From contig DATGJP010000080.1 in NCBI GenBank assembly GCA_035295125.1, positions 62,001-126,000 of the forward strand: DNA of 64,000 nt. The letters run 5' to 3'. The position numbers were made by a program, and so were the translations under genes. Under the pieces are notes generated by a model that was not told where the DNA came from, did not search any database, and saw nothing but the letters and a program-made list of their open reading frames with translations. Of this stretch, positions 41,561-50,228 are shown piece by piece (the first letter of the stretch is position 1; each line of letters begins with the position of its first letter). Source of the stretch: JAICMB01 sp035295125 (GTDB taxonomy: Bacteria; Acidobacteriota; Terriglobia; Bryobacterales; Bryobacteraceae).

Positions 41561-43633
41561 CTATCTCAGACCATTGACCGTGAACAACACAGATATGGTC
41601 CGGTTGAATGAATACGCATACGACTGCTGATCCTTGGATATGCACGGCGGCGTGATCCCGAGCACGCCGCTCAGATCTGTGGGCGCCAGGTTCTTCCACG
41701 GAGCATACCTCCCGGTTTTGATGTTTACCATGAAAAGCTCGCGGGGGATGTTATTCAGTCTTTCTACCAGCAGTGATTTCCCGTCGTCGGACCATCGCAG
41801 CGGAATCGCTGAAAATCCGAGATAGACGCTGCTGGCATTACCCCCCGCGACGGGCACGATCGAAATCTTCCCGTTCATGTCGCGGCCGGCAATCCAGCAC
41901 TCGTCCGGTGAAATCTCGGCATTCGACAAGTACGTGTCTGTTCGGACGGATCGCGGCTTGGCTCCGTTCAAGTCCTGGATAAAAATCGAAGGCTTCCCCG
42001 CAGGAAGCGCGCCGCCTACCAAAAGGCGCTTTCCATCCGGGAAAACACGCACCCAGTCATAAGTCAAACCGTTTCCGGAGAGTGAGCGCGTTTCTCCGGA
42101 GGATAGCGATACCAGGTTGAGCTGGCTTCTATCTCGGCACCCGGACGTAATCGCAAAGCTGCCGTCGGAAGAAAGCGCCATTGCAGAACCCTCCGACACA
42201 CGCACTGCGGCTGTTTCTCCGGCGCGGCGGATATACACGGAGTACCGCGGACCTCCGCCCTCTCCGGATTCATCGAAGAGCAGCACTTTCCCGTCGTCCG
42301 ACAGACCCACGGCGCGAGAGCCATCGAACCAGGAAAGGTCGGATTCAGTGGAGTCCCCGTTGAGCTGGCCGTTCATTCCAATACGCACTTCATCTTGCGA
42401 CAGCAGAACCTGTCCGGAACTCGAAATGTCGTTGAGCATCAACACCCCTGGCAGTCGCATCACGACTCGCAAATTGCCCGAAAGCCCTACGGCATAAAGT
42501 GTTCGATTCAGTCCCGAAGCCGCGGCGGTAAACCAGATTTCGCGGCCTGACGGAGCCCAGGCGAGACCGTCTACGCTCGACCAGGGACCGCATAGCGTGC
42601 GTACCTTGCCGTGTTCATCGAGCAGAGCCACGCTCCCGGAGTCGTCGCCGCGCACCGGATGTTCCAAAAAAGCGAGTTGCCGGCTGTCGGGCGAGATGCG
42701 CAAGTCAGCCACCCACCCGGCGCTGCGATATAAGACCTTTCCACGTGGATACTCAATCGCCATCGGGTTAAACTGGCCGCGCGCCACTGCCATAGTGCGG
42801 CCGTCCGGGGTCCAGTCCACCGACGATATTCCCTGGTCGATTCTTCGAGGCGATCCTCCGTTCATAGGTACTTCCAGCAGCTCGTTCAAGTTGCCGCGCT
42901 CTGATGTGATCAGTGCCAGCTCGCCGGATCGTGACACGGATCCGAGGTCGCAGCGGTGGAATTCGAGGCGTCTGGATTCAGGACTGCTGGGATGGGTTAT
43001 GTAGATCTCACCTTTACCTCGCCGTTCCAGACCCTGATAAATCACTGTTTGGCCGTCGGGGCCAAAGCGGGCCGCCAAAATGGTCATGCGCCGAAAGCTG
43101 ACCTGGTGGAAGACGGGAAGGGCCGCCGGTTTCTTTAAGGAGAATCCGATGGCGCCGGCGCCAATGGATACAGCCGCAATCGTAAGAAGGATCCAACGCG
43201 TGCGCGTCGGCTTGACGGTCTCAAGAACCGCTGGCGGAGGGGTTTCCAACGTGACCGGCGCCGGTGTTTCCTCTATTGCGTTTGCCGGCACTTCGAAATC
43301 GTCGGAGACGGGAGCAATGAACCGATACCCCACACGTGCGAGGGTCTCAAGATAGTGAGAGTGCTCGGCCGTATCGCTGAGAGCGAGCCGAAGACGATTT
43401 GCGGCCGTGTTCAGCCCACTTTCAAAATCGACGACGGTATCGCCGGGCCAGAGCCGCTTTTGGAGCTCCTCCCGGGTTACGACCTCACCCGGGCTCTCCA
43501 GCACGGCACGAAGGAACTCGACCGGCTTGCCGCTGAGCCGGATCTTCAATCCCTGCTTACGTAATTCACCTGTTTGCTTGTTGAACTGATAGGGTCCGAA
43601 TCGAACGACACCTGGACTGCGAGGTTGTTGCAT
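41561..43633 (-). CDS. Winged-helix DNA-binding domain plus membrane segment and PD40 propeller
   Basis: 690 residues. N-terminal OmpR/CadC-type winged helix (about 10-108: FGPYQFNKQTGELRKQG, RLSGKPVEFLRAVLESPGEVVTREELQKRLWP, and YLETLARVGYRF), a Pro/Thr-rich linker, a membrane segment at about 148-167, then a TolB-like PD40 beta-propeller of about 500 residues outside (IDQGISSVDWTPDGRTMAVARG, LRISPDSRQLAFLEHP). This is a one-component transmembrane regulator in the style of CadC, with the propeller as sensor. The layout is typical for Acidobacteria. Target genes unknown; none is closely downstream. Confidence 0.88.
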   Translation of the reverse strand: MQQPRSPGVVRFGPYQFNKQTGELRKQGLKIRLSGKPVEFLRAVLESPGEVVTREELQKRLWPGDTVVDFESGLNTAANRLRLALSDTAEHSHYLETLARVGYRFIAPVSDDFEVPANAIEETPAPVTLETPPPAVLETVKPTRTRWILLTIAAVSIGAGAIGFSLKKPAALPVFHQVSFRRMTILAARFGPDGQTVIYQGLERRGKGEIYITHPSSPESRRLEFHRCDLGSVSRSGELALITSERGNLNELLEVPMNGGSPRRIDQGISSVDWTPDGRTMAVARGQFNPMAIEYPRGKVLYRSAGWVADLRISPDSRQLAFLEHPVRGDDSGSVALLDEHGKVRTLCGPWSSVDGLAWAPSGREIWFTAAASGLNRTLYAVGLSGNLRVVMRLPGVLMLNDISSSGQVLLSQDEVRIGMNGQLNGDSTESDLSWFDGSRAVGLSDDGKVLLFDESGEGGGPRYSVYIRRAGETAAVRVSEGSAMALSSDGSFAITSGCRDRSQLNLVSLSSGETRSLSGNGLTYDWVRVFPDGKRLLVGGALPAGKPSIFIQDLNGAKPRSVRTDTYLSNAEISPDECWIAGRDMNGKISIVPVAGGNASSVYLGFSAIPLRWSDDGKSLLVERLNNIPRELFMVNIKTGRYAPWKNLAPTDLSGVLGITPPCISKDQQSYAYSFNRTISVLFTVNGLR

Positions 43634-43730
43634 GCCAATACGTTATTATGACGTCTAACACGGCGATTCATCCCCTTAAAACTTTAACGATTAGCTAACG
43701 ACCTCTGGACCAGTCAGCAGGTGCTCGCAA

Positions 43731-44129
43731 TCAGCGCCAAGCGCCAAGGATGGCGCCCATAATCGTCAGTGAGGCTGTGAGATAGCCTCCATTGACGATC
43801 ACGTACGACCAGGGCCGCCGTTCGAAAAGCGAAACCACTCCAATCCCCATGGCCACCCACCCGAAACCGGCCAGGAAACCTGCGGTAGCGCCCCAACTCG
43901 TCGTGGTGCTCGGGTTGTTCAAGAACATCGCGAGGTTGATAGCCATAACGAGACTGAGCACGAAACTGATGGCGAAGACCTTTCCGGTAGCTCGCGGTGT
44001 GTCCTCAGCCCCGAACCCGTTCGCCTTCTTCCAAAGGCTACCGAGCAGAAGCGGGGAGTACCACAGACCGCCGATCACAAACGCAGCGGCCGCCGCCGCG
44101 AGTATTGCCCAGAAATTGAGATTTTGCAT
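43731..44129 (-). CDS. DUF1761 membrane protein
   Basis: 132 residues with four membrane segments. The family signature FVIGGLWYSPLLLGSLWKKANGF lies in the first part. Function is unknown; DUF1761 genes often accompany AHSA1/SRPBCC genes, as here. It starts 15 bases after the end of the SRPBCC gene on the same strand (AAAGGGG as Shine-Dalgarno), so the two form an operon that is probably under control of the divergent TetR regulator. Confidence 0.85.
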   Translation of the reverse strand: MQNLNFWAILAAAAAAFVIGGLWYSPLLLGSLWKKANGFGAEDTPRATGKVFAISFVLSLVMAINLAMFLNNPSTTTSWGATAGFLAGFGWVAMGIGVVSLFERRPWSYVIVNGGYLTASLTIMGAILGAWR

Positions 44130-44144
44130 GTGATTGCCCCTTTT

Positions 44145-44684
44145 CTATTTCTTGGGAAGCCCCCATTCCTTCTCCCAGTCGATTGGTCCGGACACAAAAC
44201 GCTGTCTTAAGGTCTCAAGCAGTTGTACGTTTCCTTGCGCCAGGTAGTTATAGGCCTTATCCCACTCCGGTCCACTTTTCCAACCGGTTTGGATCAAGCG
44301 AACGCGTGTCGCATCGCCTTCCACGCTAAACTCGAATCGGGCTGTTGTCCTCTCCGCTCGCACAGTGGGGAAAGCCTCGGGCGCTAAGGCGGCCATTGTG
44401 AGCTGCTCTTCCGGTACGAAACTGAGAATGGTCCCACCGCCGGTCTTACCTCCCGGAAAGTGCGCTGTCCATTCGCCGCCTTTTTGCAGTTCGACAACCG
44501 CCCCGGGTGTAAGCCATGTACTCAGGCCTTCGCTGGTTGTGAATGCCTGCCAGACTTCCGCCCGACGCGCGGGAACGGTCACCTCGAAGATCAATGCCTT
44601 CTCGGGCGTGAGCTGCTTGACCACCTTAACCGGGTTTTGGGCGAATCCAGCCGTCGCGACGGCTAACAGAGTAAGCGTTCGCAT
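44145..44684 (-). CDS. SRPBCC (AHSA1-type) protein with signal peptide
   Basis: 179 residues from the ATG at 44684 with GAGGAG before it; an in-frame start 30 bases upstream lies in the operator. Signal peptide about 1-18 (TLLAVATAGFAQ). The rest is a START-like/AHSA1 domain: VTVPARRAEVWQAFTTSEGLSTWLTPGAVVEL, WTAHFPGGKTGGGTILSFVPEEQL and RVRLIQTGWKSGPEWDKAYNY, a hydrophobic ligand pocket fold. Most AHSA1 proteins are cytoplasmic; the export signal here is unusual. The ligand is unknown. Confidence 0.85.
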   Translation of the reverse strand: MRTLTLLAVATAGFAQNPVKVVKQLTPEKALIFEVTVPARRAEVWQAFTTSEGLSTWLTPGAVVELQKGGEWTAHFPGGKTGGGTILSFVPEEQLTMAALAPEAFPTVRAERTTARFEFSVEGDATRVRLIQTGWKSGPEWDKAYNYLAQGNVQLLETLRQRFVSGPIDWEKEWGLPKK

Positions 44685-44696
44685 GTTTCTCCTCAA

Positions 44697-44716
44697 ACTT
44701 GATTGATCGTTCAAGT
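44697..44716. promoter_or_regulatory. Probable TetR-family operator
   Basis: ACTTGATTGATCGTTCAAGT is a dyad with perfect 6-base arms ACTTGA / TCAAGT and a partly symmetric centre. It lies between the divergent SRPBCC and TetR genes, 12 bases from one start and 37 from the other, where a repressor would block both promoters. Confidence 0.7.
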
Positions 44717-44753
44717 AAACCTCAGTATGCTAGGAAAGTCAAGAGATTTGTAA

Positions 44754-45401
44754 ATGTCGAAGTCCTCCAGCACCCGCGAGCGGCTCATCGATTCGGCCCG
44801 CTATCTGTTCTGGGATCGGGGGTTCGCTGGTACCAGCATGGCCGACCTTCTGACCCATGCCAACGTCAACTCCGGGAGCTTTTATCACTTTTTCGAAAGC
44901 AAGGAGGCGCTCTTGCGCGCTGTCCTGGAGATGTATCTTGGCGCGCTTCGTCCGATGGTGGTTGAGCCCGCATTCGCGCAAACCACGGATCCCATAGCCC
45001 GCATCTTTGCAATCCTGGCCGGCTATCGCCAGCGCATCATCGACACGGAATGCCGCTATGGCTGCCCGATCGGGCGATTGGCACTGGAGATTGACCCCGA
45101 GAATCGTCCCGCCCACCGGTTGATCGCCGAGAATTTCGGCGGCTGGATCGCCGTGGTCCGCGAGTGCCTCGAACAGAGCGCCGCCCGTCTGCCCAGCAAC
45201 ACCGATGTCGATGCGCTTGCCACGTTTGTGCTTGCGGTCATGGAAGGCGGAGTCATGCTATCGAGGTCGGATGGTTCGGTGAATGCCTTCGATCGCGCCG
45301 TCGCTCAACTGCATGAGCATTTTCGCCTGCTGCTTGCAACGCCTGAATCGCCGCAGTTAGTCCGTTCACCCAAGCGGGCCCGTTCGAAGAAGGTGGTTTG
45401 A
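44754..45401 (+). CDS. TetR/AcrR-family transcriptional regulator
   Basis: 215 residues. Helix-turn-helix at about 8-54: TRERLIDSARYLFWDRGFAGTSMADLLTHANVNSGSFYHFFESKEALL in outline, the standard TetR pattern. The C-terminal ligand domain (about 75-195) has GCPIGRLALEI and 'FVLAVMEGGVMLSR', as in the TetR_C subgroup related to YxaF/LmrA and AefR. It probably represses itself and the divergent SRPBCC-DUF1761 operon through the dyad between them. Effector unknown. The last residues are basic (KRARSKKVV). Confidence 0.92.
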   Translation: MSKSSSTRERLIDSARYLFWDRGFAGTSMADLLTHANVNSGSFYHFFESKEALLRAVLEMYLGALRPMVVEPAFAQTTDPIARIFAILAGYRQRIIDTECRYGCPIGRLALEIDPENRPAHRLIAENFGGWIAVVRECLEQSAARLPSNTDVDALATFVLAVMEGGVMLSRSDGSVNAFDRAVAQLHEHFRLLLATPESPQLVRSPKRARSKKVV

Positions 45402-45492
45402 CTCGATGGCGGCCGCCCCTGGCAGGTTCTGTCAAATTCATGACCGAAAATGACCCGGGACCTTTAACCCGGCTACTCGTCTAGCAGACTAA

Positions 45493-45543
45493 GGTGGCGT
45501 AGGCGGTTTCGCCTGCGCATGCCGCTCTCAAAGACTTCTGCCA
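45493..45543 (+). repeat. Partial copy of the 121-bp MITE-like element
   Basis: The run from TAGGCGGTTTCGCCTGCG through GCATGCCGCTCTCAAAGACTTCTGCCAG matches one half, including one terminal repeat (GACTTCTGCCA), of the elements at 19286-19406 and 53537-53657. The other half is missing. It lies in the 169-base gap before the secreted beta protein gene. Confidence 0.7.
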
Positions 45544-45570
45544 GCTCTGCTAGTACTCGTACCCAAATCG

Positions 45571-46281
45571 ATGCCACTTCGCTTGTCTGCTTCACATCTC
45601 TGCCTGCCTGGCGTGCTTCTTGCACTTGCTCCAGCGTGGGCTGCCGACTCGGTCTCGGGCCGGTGGGAGGGCACAGTGGAAATACCGGGTCGCTCGGTCG
45701 CCATAATCGTCGACCTGGCGAAGGATGACTCGGCCGCCTGGGCCGGATCCGCGACCGTGCCAGGCCTGGGCGTGAAAGGCGCACCGCTCGCCCATCTTAC
45801 GCTGAAAGATAACGCCCTGGAGTTCACGATCGCAGGGGTCCTCGGCGATCCGGCGGTCAAAGCTCAAATCGCCGGCGACGCCATGACGGGCGAATTCGCC
45901 GAGGCGGGAAACACGGCGCCTTTGACGCTCCACAAAACCGGTGTCGCACAAGTCGATTTCCCCCCGAAAAGTACTCGCATTCAGCAGGAGTTCGAGGGCG
46001 AATGGACGGCCAAAGTCACATACGGGGGAAATCCTCTGACGCTCCGGCTGGCGCTGAAAAACGAGGCTAAAGCTGCATCCGCGACCCTGATCGCAGTGCG
46101 AACCAAGGAAAACCCAATACCCGTGACTCTGGTACGGCAAGAGGGCCGTATCTTGATGCTCGAGGGTGGACCGGTGGCATTGGAGGCATCCTTTGACCGA
46201 AGCGCCGGAGAAATTCGGGGGACGGTGCGCATCGGCGGAATCGAGATGCCGATCACTCTTCGTAAGGAGCTTGCCAGATGA
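45571..46281 (+). CDS. Secreted beta-rich protein of unknown function
   Basis: 236 residues with a signal peptide (about 1-25, ending APAWAADS). The mature part seems to be two copies of a small beta-barrel-like unit, each beginning with G-W or G-E-W and a strand: VSGRWEGTVEIPGRSVAIIVDLAKD and FEGEWTAKVTYGGNPLTLRLALKNE, both followed by a 'GAPLAHLTLKDNALEF'-type strand pair and a closing 'GEIRGTVRIGG'. Such modules sit at the N-terminus of secreted hydrolases in Acidobacteria. No catalytic residues seen. It overlaps the PQQ-propeller gene by 4 bases, so the two act together. Confidence 0.7.
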   Translation: MPLRLSASHLCLPGVLLALAPAWAADSVSGRWEGTVEIPGRSVAIIVDLAKDDSAAWAGSATVPGLGVKGAPLAHLTLKDNALEFTIAGVLGDPAVKAQIAGDAMTGEFAEAGNTAPLTLHKTGVAQVDFPPKSTRIQQEFEGEWTAKVTYGGNPLTLRLALKNEAKAASATLIAVRTKENPIPVTLVRQEGRILMLEGGPVALEASFDRSAGEIRGTVRIGGIEMPITLRKELAR

Positions 46282-47582
46282 CCTGCCGTGACCTTCGCAT
46301 CTGGATCGGTTCGTGGTTTTGCATTACAGCCTGCTTTGGCCAGGCCAGCTTTCATGGAAATCCCGAACATACGGGAGTCTATAGCGGCTCCGGACCGCGG
46401 CAGTTTCATAGTGTGAAATGGAGGTTCGCGACGGGCGGCCGCATTGTTTCATCGCCGGCCTACGCCGATGGCGTGATTTACTTTGGCAGCGACGATGGCA
46501 AGGTTTATGCAGTGAACGCCGCAACCGGAATGCAGCGCTGGATGTTCACCACGCGCGGACCGGTGGCATCCAGTCCGGCAGTCGCCGCCGGCGTCGTCTA
46601 CATCGTCAGCTACGACGACCATTTGTATGCTCTCGATGCTGCGAGCGGAGAACTGAAATGGAAATTTGCCACCGCGGGTGAGCGACGGTTCGAAGCCAAG
46701 GGCATTCACGGCATGCAGCCTAAGACGCAGACGATACCCGATCCGTACGACGTCTATTTGTCGAGCCCTGCCGTGGCCCAGGGAACAGTGTATTTCGGCA
46801 GCAGCGACGGGAATGTCTACGCGGTCGACTCGCGCGAAGGTGAACTGCGCTGGAAGTTTACCACCGGAGACGTCGTTCACGCCTCTCCCGCTTATGCCGG
46901 CGGCACGATTTACATCGGCAGTTGGGACAGTTACTTCTACGCCCTCGATGCAAACAACGGCAAGTTGAAGTGGCGCTTTCACGCCGGCGAGGATCCGGAA
47001 ATTCACAACCAGGTAGGCTTTCAATCCTCTCCCGCGGTTGTGGACGGCGTCGTCTATACGGGTTGCCGTGACTCCATGGTTTACGCTCTCGATGCGGCCA
47101 CGGGGACCGAGAAGTGGAAGTTCAGCAATGCCGGGAGTTGGGTCAACAGTACGCCGGCCGTGGTAAACGGTAAGGTGATTTTTGCCACGTCAGACAGCAG
47201 TCAGTTGCGGATACTAGAGGCCGCCACAGGCAAGTCCCTGATAGACAAGTCGACCAAGGCACCCGTTTTTGGCTCTCCGGCGGTCGCGGACGGCGTCATC
47301 TATTTGGGAGTGCTAAACGGAATTTTCGAGGCACGCGATTTGAACACCGGCGAGCTGCTGTGGAGCTTCCGAACTGAGGCATCGCGCAAGAACCGGAATT
47401 GGGCGTTGACGGCTGACGGCAAATACAACGGGGCCATGCTGTTTACCTCATCCTGGCGCGAGACGCCGATTGTAGCTCTGACAATGGAGGATGGTGTGGG
47501 GCCTTTTTACTCTTCACCTGTCATCGTCGACCGGACCGTTTATATCGGCAGCGGCGATGGGTACTTGTACGCCATTGAGTAG
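46278..47582 (+). CDS. Secreted PQQ-like beta-propeller protein
   Basis: 434 residues with a signal peptide (about 1-23). Seven or eight repeats of the quinoprotein type follow: 'W.F.TGG.V.SSPAVADGVIYFGSDDGKVYAVNAATG', for example at about 45-90, 90-125, 160-200 and 200-245. The repeats match the PQQ/BamB-like propeller, which is often only structural. No PQQ- or calcium-binding catalytic Asp motif of alcohol dehydrogenases was noticed. Probable periplasmic binding or scaffold protein, co-translated with the preceding beta protein. Confidence 0.85.
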   Translation: MTCRDLRIWIGSWFCITACFGQASFHGNPEHTGVYSGSGPRQFHSVKWRFATGGRIVSSPAYADGVIYFGSDDGKVYAVNAATGMQRWMFTTRGPVASSPAVAAGVVYIVSYDDHLYALDAASGELKWKFATAGERRFEAKGIHGMQPKTQTIPDPYDVYLSSPAVAQGTVYFGSSDGNVYAVDSREGELRWKFTTGDVVHASPAYAGGTIYIGSWDSYFYALDANNGKLKWRFHAGEDPEIHNQVGFQSSPAVVDGVVYTGCRDSMVYALDAATGTEKWKFSNAGSWVNSTPAVVNGKVIFATSDSSQLRILEAATGKSLIDKSTKAPVFGSPAVADGVIYLGVLNGIFEARDLNTGELLWSFRTEASRKNRNWALTADGKYNGAMLFTSSWRETPIVALTMEDGVGPFYSSPVIVDRTVYIGSGDGYLYAIE

Positions 47583-47683
47583 AGTAGGAGCCTGTCTACT
47601 TGTCGAACGCAAGCTAAGTGTAAGGGTATTACACAGTCTCTGATTCTTCGCGCCTCGCGAATATCCTGACATTGTGGAAGTAT

Positions 47684-47705
47684 GCACAGGCGAAACCGCC
47701 TGTGC
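47684..47705 (+). terminator. Perfect 9-bp hairpin after the propeller gene
   Basis: GCACAGGCG-AAAC-CGCCTGTGC, followed by CCCCCATTTTCC. It is 101 bases after the stop of the propeller gene and 107 before GH95. A further small palindrome TTCGCG-CCT-CGCGAA lies at about 47647-47661. The AGGCG core puts it in the dispersed palindrome family; a terminator role is possible. Confidence 0.5.
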
Positions 47706-47811
47706 CCCCATTTTCCTATCCACTTTTATGGGCCTGGTTTTAGGGGCCAGGGGCTCCTGGTGACATGTTTTGAACGTCCCATTCGCGGAGCGCTACAGTT
47801 GTCGGTGACCT

Positions 47812-50208
47812 ATGGCGCGGCGAATGAATCGCAGGAGCTTTCATCGCACCCTGCTGGGAGCGGCTGTAAGCGGCGCAGCATTCGGAGCAGGGCCCGCTGA
47901 TGACAATGCCCTTCGGCTCTGGTATCGGCAACCGGCTCATGAGTGGACCGAGGCGTTGCCGATCGGCAATGGGCGGCTCGCTGGAATGGTGTTTGGCGAC
48001 GTCCACCGCGAACATCTCCAACTGAATCAGGACACCATCTGGTCAGGCGAGAAGCGCGACCGGAGCAATCCGCAGGCGCCCAAGGCGATTCCGGAGATCC
48101 GGAAATTGCTTCAACAGGGGCACCCGGCCGAAGCGCAGGCGATGGCAAACGACGCGATGATCAGCATTCCTCATGCGCTGCCCGTCTATCAGCCTCTCGG
48201 CGACCTCTGGCTCGAGTTTAGCGATGGCGCGGAACCCGTGAACTACCGGCGTGACCTTGACCTGGACTCGGGCATTGCCTCAGTTCGTTACACGATTAAC
48301 GAAATCCACTATCGGCGCGAGGTATTCGCGTCGGCGCCGGCCCGCTGCATCGTCGTGCACCTGACCGCCGACAGGCCCGGCAGCATTTCCTTCCGCGCTA
48401 CCGTAAATCGCTCGGCGGATGCAACCACCGAAACCGCGGCTGGGCGGCTCATTCTGATCGGTCAGGCTCTGCCGAAAAAAGCGCCAGGCGAGCGCGACAC
48501 CGGGGTTCGATTCCGCTGCGAAGTGAAGGCTACCGTGGTCGGGGGACGCTTAGAAAACGCCGGCGACCATCTCAGTGTGACCGCGGCCGACAGCGCCACA
48601 CTGACGGTCGTCGCCGCCAACGATTATCGGGACCAGGATCTTGCGCGCGCCTGCGATCGCGATCTCGAAGCAGCGTCCGGCGCCTATAACGCGCTTCGGA
48701 GCGCGCATGTGGCGGATCACCAACGATTCTTCCGCCGCATGCGGCTCGAACTTCCTGTCGATCCGGCGGTCCGCGCCCTGCCCACCGACGTGCGGCTGCA
48801 GCGGGTGAAAGATGGCGCAACCGATGAGGATCTGCTGGCCCTCTATTTCCACTATGGAAGGTATCTGCTGATCGCCAGCAGCCGGCCTGGAAGTATGGCA
48901 GCCAACCTACAGGGGAAATGGAATGACAGCCTGACTCCCCCATGGGGCAGCAAATACACCATCAACATCAACACCGAGATGAATTACTGGCCGGCCGAGA
49001 CCTGCAACCTGTCGGAGCTTCATGAGCCATTATTCGACCTGATCGACGCGGCGCGTGAAAACGGCCGCCGCGTGGCGCGGTTCTATTACGGCGCCGGAGG
49101 ATTCGTCCTGCACCACAATACCGACCTCTGGGGAGATGCCGTTCCCATCGATAGCGCCCGCTCGGGCGTCTGGCCCATGGGCGCGGCCTGGCTGTCTCTC
49201 CATCTCGCCGAACACTACGATTTCACGCGCGACCGCCGATTCCTCGCCGAACGTGCTTACCCGGTCATGAAAGAGGCGACTCAGTTCTTTCTCGATTACC
49301 TGGTCCCAGACGGCAAAGGGCATCTGGTGACTGGCCCGTCGCTCTCGCCTGAGAATTCATACCTGCTGCCGTCGGGCGAGAAGGCCGTCCTGTGCATGGG
49401 GCCCACCATGGATACCGAGATTCTCCACCAACTTTTCGGGCGAGTGATCGAAACCAGCGAGATCCTAGGGATTGAACCAGAATTCCGGGCCCAAGTGGCA
49501 ACAGCGCGCGAAAAACTTTCGCCGCTGCGGATCGGCCGCCTCGGCCAGATACAGGAATGGCCGGAAGACTACGAAGAAGCGGACCCAGGGCATCGCCACA
49601 TGTCCCAGTTGTTCGCTTTGTTTCCAGGTGATCAGATTACACTTCAGAAAACACCGGAACTGGCTCGTGCCGCCCGCGCGACCATCGAGAGGAGGCTGGC
49701 CCATGGAGGCGGGCACACCGGCTGGAGCCGCGCTTGGATTATCGCCTTCTGGACCCGTTTGGCCGATGGGGACCAGGCGTATGGAAATCTGGTCGCGCTG
49801 CTTCAAAAATCCACTCTGCCAAACCTTTTCGACAATCATCCGCCGTTCCAGATTGACGGCAACTTCGGCGCAACCGCTGCCATTGCGGAAATGCTTCTCC
49901 AGAGTCACGGCGGCGAAATTCGGCTTCTCCCGGCGCTCCCAGCGGCCTGGCCCACCGGTAAAGTAACCGGACTACGTGCTCGCGGCGGAGTGGAGGTGGA
50001 CATAGCCTGGAGCGGCGGCACAATTGCCGGCGCGACTCTGAAAGCCACTTTGGACGGCATGCACAGGCTTCGGCCTGCTCCCGGCTCTCGCATCCGATCC
50101 ATTCACGACGGCCGCTTGCCGTTGGCTTTGCCGACCACAACCGATTCGACTGTGCAACTCAGCCTCAAGAAGGCGCACGTTTACACTCTCGAATTCGACC
50201 GTGTGTGA
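47812..50208 (+). CDS. Glycoside hydrolase family 95 (alpha-L-fucosidase or alpha-L-galactosidase)
   Basis: 798 residues with a Tat-like leader (NRRSFHRTLLGAAVSG). The N-terminal beta domain has LPIGNGRLAGMVFGDVHREHLQLNQDTIWSG, typical of GH95. The (alpha/alpha)6 barrel shows the residues that act in the inverting mechanism: Asn385 and Asn387 (NINTEMNYWPAE), Glu514 (SLSPENSYL) as general acid, and Asp682 (FQIDGNFGATAAIAEM). Full family length. It removes terminal fucose or galactose in alpha linkage, for example from xyloglucan or pectin side chains. The start could also be the ATG at 47824. It begins the glycan region of the window. Confidence 0.93.
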   Translation: MARRMNRRSFHRTLLGAAVSGAAFGAGPADDNALRLWYRQPAHEWTEALPIGNGRLAGMVFGDVHREHLQLNQDTIWSGEKRDRSNPQAPKAIPEIRKLLQQGHPAEAQAMANDAMISIPHALPVYQPLGDLWLEFSDGAEPVNYRRDLDLDSGIASVRYTINEIHYRREVFASAPARCIVVHLTADRPGSISFRATVNRSADATTETAAGRLILIGQALPKKAPGERDTGVRFRCEVKATVVGGRLENAGDHLSVTAADSATLTVVAANDYRDQDLARACDRDLEAASGAYNALRSAHVADHQRFFRRMRLELPVDPAVRALPTDVRLQRVKDGATDEDLLALYFHYGRYLLIASSRPGSMAANLQGKWNDSLTPPWGSKYTININTEMNYWPAETCNLSELHEPLFDLIDAARENGRRVARFYYGAGGFVLHHNTDLWGDAVPIDSARSGVWPMGAAWLSLHLAEHYDFTRDRRFLAERAYPVMKEATQFFLDYLVPDGKGHLVTGPSLSPENSYLLPSGEKAVLCMGPTMDTEILHQLFGRVIETSEILGIEPEFRAQVATAREKLSPLRIGRLGQIQEWPEDYEEADPGHRHMSQLFALFPGDQITLQKTPELARAARATIERRLAHGGGHTGWSRAWIIAFWTRLADGDQAYGNLVALLQKSTLPNLFDNHPPFQIDGNFGATAAIAEMLLQSHGGEIRLLPALPAAWPTGKVTGLRARGGVEVDIAWSGGTIAGATLKATLDGMHRLRPAPGSRIRSIHDGRLPLALPTTTDSTVQLSLKKAHVYTLEFDRV

Positions 50209-50228
50209 AGCACGCCGCCTGGTGCGGC

